Assembly: GCA_947628595.1 (NCBI GenBank)
Contig: CANRAN010000050.1
Coordinates: 1 to 8,720 of the forward strand
DNA: 8,720 nt
Source of the DNA: an uncultured Clostridia bacterium
GTDB lineage: Bacteria; Bacillota; Clostridia; Oscillospirales; Acutalibacteraceae
Direction of reading: 5' to 3'
Below, in pieces: positions 5,875 to 8,720 of this stretch. Within the stretch, counting starts at the first letter, position 1. Every line of letters starts with the position of its first letter. The notes beneath the pieces were generated by a model that searched no databases, was not told where the DNA came from, and was given only the letters and a program-made list of their open reading frames with translations. Both the position numbers and the translations under genes were made by a program.

Positions 5875-7659
5875 TTATCTGAGACCAGACCTTATTATTA
5901 TTTTCTTTATTATTTCAGCCCTATTGAACGGAGTCATGAAATAGATACCATCAACATAATTGCGAAGCTTTTCTATAATTCTGACCGCAATATTTATTCC
6001 TACTTCTTCTGAATCTTCACGTGACATGTCGGGAGAAAAACTCCGAACCAACTCATCCGGAATTACCATTCCGGGAACTTCATTTTTCATATAATTTGCA
6101 TTCCTGTAGCTTACCATGGGCATAACTCCGCCAAGTATTCTAATATCTCTTCTACGGGCTTCTTTCAGACATTCTATCGCATCATCCGTAAAAACAGGCT
6201 GTGTAAGAACAAATTTAGCTCCGCAGGATATTTTCTTTTCTAAACGCTTTAGTGCAAATTCGGGCTTCGGTGCTGCAGGATCAAAGGCTCCTCCTATCGC
6301 TATCGGAGAGTCTGCAAAGACCTCTCTGTTCATCATTGAAATGAGTGACATAAGCTTTGTGGAATCAAGATTAAATACAGGCTTTATAATACCTCTGTCC
6401 GTTTCTGCTATATGATCCCCTGTTACGGCAAGTATCGCACGTATGCCCTCACTGTGCGCACCGTAGAGTATTGAGCGTAGGGCATTGATGTTTCTGTCAC
6501 GACAGCACAAATGCGGCAGCACCTCTATACCAACCTCACGACTTATTTTTGCTGAGCATATGACCGGATCGGCTTTTGCGTGTCCGAGGGGAGAGTCCGA
6601 AACAGTTATAATATCAACTCCACAGCTCTTAAGAATTTTTGCGGCTTCTATGATTTTTGTGAAGTCCTGGCCGTTGGGAGGGTCAAGCTCTGCTGCAATG
6701 ACAAATTGATTTTTCATGAGTTTTGATGAAAACTCTGATTTCTTCTTTTTTATTTCAGGGGCATATTGTATCCTTTTTGTATTTCCGCCTTTATCTCCAT
6801 TTATATATTTGGAAATGAGTCTGATATATTCGGGTGTTGTTCCACAGCAGCCGCCTATTGCAGATATTCCATGGGGAATAAATCTTGCTGCCTGCTCGGC
6901 AAAATATGACGGAGCATTATTGAATAACGTTCTGCCATTAACAATTGAGGGATAACCAGCATTCGGCATTATAGTCAGATATAAATCCGTATTTTGTCGG
7001 ATATGGGAAAAAAATTGAAGTGCAGGGGTATATATCTGTGCCGCACCGCCACCGCAATTCATTCCTACTGCGGTGAGTTTATTCTTATTGCGCACTATTT
7101 CATCCGACAGTTCGGTCATCGGGACGCCTGAACGCGTATTTCCGTCAGGCAAAATTGTGAAAGACGCTATTATTTCAGCGTTGGGGATTCTTTCCCTTAT
7201 GTAATCTATTGCCGGAAGAACAGCATCAAGCTCACTAAGAGTTTCAAATATGAAAGTCCTTGCCCCTTCGGATATGAAGCAATCAATAATGAATTTGTAT
7301 TCCTCGAATATGTTAAATTCTATATTAGGACTTTCATATATAGCACCTACATCCGCACATACCACCGCTTTATCTCCGGCAGCTTGTGCGGCAAGCCTGT
7401 ATCCCGAACGTATTATTTTCTCAAGCTCGGAATGATCTGTATTTAGTATTAGACTGTTCGCTGAAAATGTATTTGTTCGTATAACAGCAGCACCGGCAGC
7501 TATATATTCCTTATGTATGCGACTTATTATTTCAGGCTTTATAATATTATATTTTTCGCAAAGCTCAGAGCTTTCTCCGGTAAGTTCTGTAAAATATGTC
7601 CCCATTGCACCATCGGCAGGAACCGTTTTGTTATTTGTAAATAATTCTTTTAGGGTCAT
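5875..7659 (-). CDS. yitJ: Bifunctional homocysteine S-methyltransferase / methylenetetrahydrofolate reductase
   Basis: This cytoplasmic enzyme links one-carbon metabolism to methionine. The N-terminal domain (residues about 1-290) is a homocysteine methyltransferase with DGAMGT at 16-21 and the three zinc-binding cysteines C202 (NCGGG) and C271/C272 (GGCCGTTP). The C-terminal domain (about 313-594) is a MetF-type reductase with E324 in ELDPP, CRDRN, LAVTGD and TQPVF, converting methylene-THF to methyl-THF with a flavin cofactor. At 594 aa it is close to the length expected for B. subtilis YitJ-type fusions and lacks the folate- and cobalamin-binding modules of full MetH. If methyl-THF is the donor, a separate corrinoid protein would be needed. 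The ATG is supported by GGAG at 7667-7670, 7 nt upstream. It is convergent with htrA and has its own candidate promoter and structured leader. Confidence 0.95.
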   Translation of the reverse strand: MTLKELFTNNKTVPADGAMGTYFTELTGESSELCEKYNIIKPEIISRIHKEYIAAGAAVIRTNTFSANSLILNTDHSELEKIIRSGYRLAAQAAGDKAVVCADVGAIYESPNIEFNIFEEYKFIIDCFISEGARTFIFETLSELDAVLPAIDYIRERIPNAEIIASFTILPDGNTRSGVPMTELSDEIVRNKNKLTAVGMNCGGGAAQIYTPALQFFSHIRQNTDLYLTIMPNAGYPSIVNGRTLFNNAPSYFAEQAARFIPHGISAIGGCCGTTPEYIRLISKYINGDKGGNTKRIQYAPEIKKKKSEFSSKLMKNQFVIAAELDPPNGQDFTKIIEAAKILKSCGVDIITVSDSPLGHAKADPVICSAKISREVGIEVLPHLCCRDRNINALRSILYGAHSEGIRAILAVTGDHIAETDRGIIKPVFNLDSTKLMSLISMMNREVFADSPIAIGGAFDPAAPKPEFALKRLEKKISCGAKFVLTQPVFTDDAIECLKEARRRDIRILGGVMPMVSYRNANYMKNEVPGMVIPDELVRSFSPDMSREDSEEVGINIAVRIIEKLRNYVDGIYFMTPFNRAEIIKKIIIRSGLR

Positions 7660-7790
7660 AATTTTTCTCCCATAAAAAATCAGAGGTAAAAACCCCTATT
7701 GTCATAAAAACCTTTAGGCTATGTCAGATTGCCGTTGCCGGATAATGTTCGTTTTAATAAAAATATAATTCCGACCTGATTTTTCTTATG
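7660..7790 (-). ncRNA. Structured 5' leader of MetHF, possible riboswitch or attenuator
   Basis: Starting at the predicted transcription start, CAUAAGAA (7790-7783) can pair with UUUUUAUG (7710-7703) to close a domain of about 88 nt. Inside it UCAG (7779-7776) pairs with CUGA (7727-7724), stacked directly on GUCGGA (7775-7770) pairing with UCCGGC (7742-7737). The unpaired right side carries AACGGCAAU and AUAGCCUAAAGG. The terminator-like hairpin follows. Methionine, SAM, folate or cobalamin would be natural ligands for this gene, but the sequence does not show the conserved cores of SAM-I, THF, cobalamin or T-box leaders as I know them. The helices were found by eye and no folding energy was computed. 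Confidence 0.4.
7674..7697 (-). terminator. Candidate leader terminator (attenuator) before the MetHF start
   Basis: On the - strand, AGGGGU (7697-7692) pairs with ACCUCU (7687-7682), with one G-U, around a UUUU loop. GA and a run of six U (7679-7674) follow. The U-run ends only a few bases before the ribosome binding site, the place of a transcription attenuator. The stem is short, so its strength is uncertain. An upstream AGGU (7713-7710) could pair with ACCU (7687-7684) and disrupt it. Confidence 0.5.
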
Positions 7791-7795
7791 GTTAT

Positions 7796-7824
7796 ATTTT
7801 AACAGTGATGAAGCCTGACATTAA
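7796..7824 (-). promoter_or_regulatory. Extended -10 promoter for MetHF
   Basis: On the - strand TGTTAAAAT (7804-7796) matches the extended -10 form TGnTATAAT with one mismatch. TTAATG at 7824-7819 is a weak -35 with a 17-bp spacer. Initiation would fall at about 7790-7788, exactly at the base of the leader helix, which supports both calls. The -35 lies within one copy of the 10-bp repeat. Confidence 0.5.
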
Positions 7825-7859
7825 TGCTAATTACATTTATTTGTTGTTGTGACATTAAT
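7816..7859. repeat. Pair of 10-bp direct repeats upstream of MetHF
   Basis: TGACATTAAT occurs on the + strand at 7816-7825 and 7850-7859; both copies are followed by G or T and then CT. Starts are 34 bp apart. The inner copy covers the weak -35 of the MetHF promoter and the outer copy overlaps the AbrB-gene stop codon. This is a plausible operator pair for an unknown regulator. Confidence 0.45.
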
Positions 7860-8130
7860 TCTTAGCCTGAACCGATTCCGACGATATAATATTTTCTTGC
7901 AGATCCTTAAGGCACGCTTTGCATATCATATGCTCTTTAAAAGGAACTATTTCTTTAGTGGATTTGCAAAAAATACAGGAAGGACGGTACTTTTTTATTA
8001 TAATGCTATCGCCGTCCGTGAAAAATTCAAGATAAACGCCTTCTTCAAGATTAAACGATTTCCTTATATTCGATGGTATAACCAATCTTCCCAACTTATC
8101 AATAGCTCTTAAACTTCCTACAGCCTCCAT
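7855..8130 (-). CDS. AbrB/SpoVT-family regulator with four-cysteine tail
   Basis: This is a small DNA-binding regulator of the AbrB/MazE/SpoVT swapped-hairpin type, probably a dimer or tetramer controlling the transition to stationary phase or sporulation. ATG 8130 is chosen because GGAGG (8143-8139) lies 8 nt before it; this gives 91 aa, close to the roughly 95 aa of B. subtilis AbrB. The DNA-binding domain is residues 4-48: IDKLGRLVIPSNIRKSF followed by the second strand pair ending IIIKKY. The C-terminal half carries C52-x2-C55 and C70-x2-C73, a likely zinc-binding knuckle that B. subtilis AbrB lacks but which I recall from clostridial relatives. It has its own sigma-A promoter. MetHF lies 195 nt downstream on the same strand with no strong terminator between, so partial co-transcription is possible. 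The divergent neighbour is spmA. Confidence 0.93.
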   Translation of the reverse strand: MEAVGSLRAIDKLGRLVIPSNIRKSFNLEEGVYLEFFTDGDSIIIKKYRPSCIFCKSTKEIVPFKEHMICKACLKDLQENIISSESVQAKN

Positions 8131-8178
8131 AATCAGCACCTCCCGTAAAATTGTGGTCAAGTTGAATTCTTCAATTCC

Positions 8179-8208
8179 ATATTACTATAAACGGATAATC
8201 TTTGTCAA
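8179..8208 (-). promoter_or_regulatory. Sigma-A promoter of the AbrB-family gene
   Basis: On the - strand TTGACA (8208-8203) is a perfect -35, followed after 18 bp by TAATAT (8184-8179). Initiation would be near 8172, leaving a leader of about 40 nt. A small dyad, TTGAA-TTC-TTCAA (8162-8174), covers the start point and could be an operator. Confidence 0.7.
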
Positions 8209-8219
8209 TAGATATAATC

Positions 8220-8253
8220 GAATTTTTTAGAATATTTTTGAATTTTTTAGAAT
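8220..8253. repeat. Two exact 14-bp repeats 20 bp apart upstream of the AbrB-gene promoter
   Basis: GAATTTTTTAGAAT occurs at 8220-8233 and 8240-8253, start to start 20 bp, about two helical turns. Relative to the AbrB-gene start they cover about -48 to -81, the position of an UP element or activator/repressor array. A further T5 run lies between them (8235-8239), so three T-tracts fall roughly in helical phase and should bend the DNA. AbrB proteins favour such curved AT-rich DNA, so autoregulation is possible. Confidence 0.6.
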
Positions 8254-8285
8254 TATTATGTTATTTCGCAGAAAAGGAATAAAGT

Positions 8286-8348
8286 TGTCGAACTAAAAAA
8301 TGTCGATTTATCGGTATTTTCTCCGTATTTTGTCGAAATAGTGCCGAT
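8286..8348 (+). promoter_or_regulatory. Cluster of Spo0A boxes
   Basis: The Spo0A consensus TGTCGAA occurs exactly at 8286-8292 and 8331-8337. One-mismatch forms are TGTCGAT at 8301-8307 and TGCCGAT at 8342-8348. All four point the same way within 63 bp, between an AbrB-family gene and a spore maturation gene. Spo0A is the master sporulation regulator and represses abrB in Bacillus. Here the boxes lie more than 110 bp upstream of the AbrB-gene start, so control of the spmA side is at least as likely. Confidence 0.6.
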
Positions 8349-8371
8349 TTTAAAATAGCATTATTGTGCCC

Positions 8372-8378
8372 TTATATA
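8372..8378 (+). promoter_or_regulatory. Weak candidate -10 for spmA next to the Spo0A boxes
   Basis: TTATATA at 8372-8378 could serve as -10, with the last Spo0A box (8342-8348) just upstream of the -35 zone and no good -35 hexamer. This resembles Spo0A-activated sigma-A promoters. A start near 8385 would leave a leader of about 65 nt. The sigma-E type promoter known for spmA in Bacillus was not clearly found, so this is a weak call. Confidence 0.25.
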
Positions 8379-8448
8379 GGTTCGGATTTTTTGCTTTTTT
8401 CCGGCGTAAACATATGACTTCATAAATATATTTTATCGGGGGGATTTT

Positions 8449-8720
8449 ATGCTGGGATATATATGGCTTTTTATGATATTGGCAAGTGTTATATGTTCGA
8501 TATTGAACGGAAGGATGGATGTTCTTGCCGAAGCTGTTACCGGAGGAGCTGATAAAGCGGTACAATTATTGATATCAATGGCAGGAGTTATGTGTCTTTG
8601 GACGGGTATTATGCGTATAGCAGAAAAGAGTGGAATAACAAGAGGAATAGCTGTATTACTCAGTCCTGTTTTAAAAAGACTTATGCCTGATTATTCACCG
8701 AATAGTGAAGCAATGCAGGC
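8449..8720 (+). CDS. spmA: Spore maturation protein SpmA (5' part, runs off the window)
   Basis: This is the N-terminal 90 residues of a membrane protein of the nucleoside-recognition (Gate) domain family, matching SpmA, which with SpmB is needed for full dehydration of the spore core in Bacillus and Clostridium. A first hydrophobic helix is at about residues 3-19 (YIWLFMILASVICSIL), followed by NGRMD. The family motif MRIAEKSG comes after a second helix (about 42-56), and then LLSPVLKRLMPDYSPNSEAM, the hallmark region preceding the conserved core. The start ATG follows a G-rich site (GGGGGGA, 8438-8444). The gene continues beyond 8720; spmB would be expected next. It is divergent from the AbrB-family gene. 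Confidence 0.88.
   Translation, partial: MLGYIWLFMILASVICSILNGRMDVLAEAVTGGADKAVQLLISMAGVMCLWTGIMRIAEKSGITRGIAVLLSPVLKRLMPDYSPNSEAMQ

Noticed and set aside
7660..7790. Known riboswitch or T-box (SAM-I, cobalamin, THF, T-box) before MetHF
   Set aside because: Only fragments resemble these: GGCAAC and AAAGG for SAM-I, CACTGT and TCAGG for cobalamin, AATAGGGG for the T-box. The GATGAAA k-turn of SAM-I, the rest of the cobalamin core and the TGGTACCGCG T-box element are missing. Kept as an unassigned leader.
7849..8112. Open frame antisense to the AbrB-family gene
   Set aside because: It overlaps a clearly recognised gene completely, has no ribosome binding site and no family resemblance.
8275..8293. 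Sigma-H promoter (AGGAATAAA and GTCGAAC)
   Set aside because: The two elements look right singly but are only about 5 bp apart, far too close for a sigma-H promoter.
8383..8403. Terminator-like CGGA...TCCG with T-runs
   Set aside because: Only four base pairs around a long T-rich loop; not a stable hairpin, and placed inside the spmA upstream region.
8411..8428. Sigma-E or sigma-G promoter directly before spmA
   Set aside because: CATAAATA partly matches a sigma-E -10, but no matching -35 lies at the right distance, and the start point would nearly abut the ribosome binding site.
8350..8565. Reverse-strand open frame over the spmA start
   Set aside because: It lies opposite a recognisable SpmA N-terminus and its control region, and its composition looks like a shadow of that gene.
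1..8720. Mobile elements, CRISPR array, tRNA or rRNA genes
   Set aside because: No transposase or integrase, terminal inverted repeats, regularly spaced repeat array or tRNA cloverleaf was seen on either strand.

Overview
The window is AT-rich and reads as chromosomal DNA from a spore-forming anaerobic member of the Clostridia (Ruminococcaceae/Oscillospiraceae-like). This is inferred from four things: the strong purine-rich ribosome binding sites, a SpmA-type spore maturation gene, an AbrB/SpoVT regulator with a Clostridia-style four-cysteine tail, and exact Spo0A-box motifs. No species can be named from the sequence alone, and no mobile element, CRISPR array, tRNA or rRNA is visible.

Left part (1-5870, + strand): an ambiguous tail of an upstream gene is followed by an unrecognised 104-aa protein, a BcrA/LanF-type ABC ATPase and a six-helix ABC-2 permease (the two overlap by 4 bp). 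A near-consensus sigma-A promoter (TTGACG, 17 bp, TATAAT) begins 8 bp after the permease stop. It drives an OmpR-type response regulator, an overlapping sensor kinase and a membrane-anchored HtrA-type protease. Nothing between the permease and this promoter looks like a terminator, so read-through from the ABC genes is likely. Together these genes look like a cell-envelope defence and quality-control unit: an exporter for a membrane-active compound or peptide, a sensor system and an extracytoplasmic protease. The grouping is by position; the shared regulation is inference.

Middle (5828-7659): a bidirectional-looking hairpin terminator separates the protease from a convergent gene for a fused homocysteine S-methyltransferase / methylenetetrahydrofolate reductase (YitJ/MetHF type). 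That gene has an extended -10 promoter and a leader of about 130 nt that can fold into nested helices, followed by a terminator-like hairpin just before its ribosome binding site. The leader fits no riboswitch class I could recognise by eye and is the best candidate for something undescribed.

Right part (7855-8720): an AbrB-family transition-state-type regulator (- strand) and the start of spmA (+ strand) are divergent across a 318-bp AT-rich control region. That region holds a good sigma-A promoter for the AbrB gene, two exact 14-bp repeats 20 bp apart just upstream of it, and two exact plus two near-exact Spo0A boxes. A sporulation switch region regulating one or both genes is a reasonable reading.
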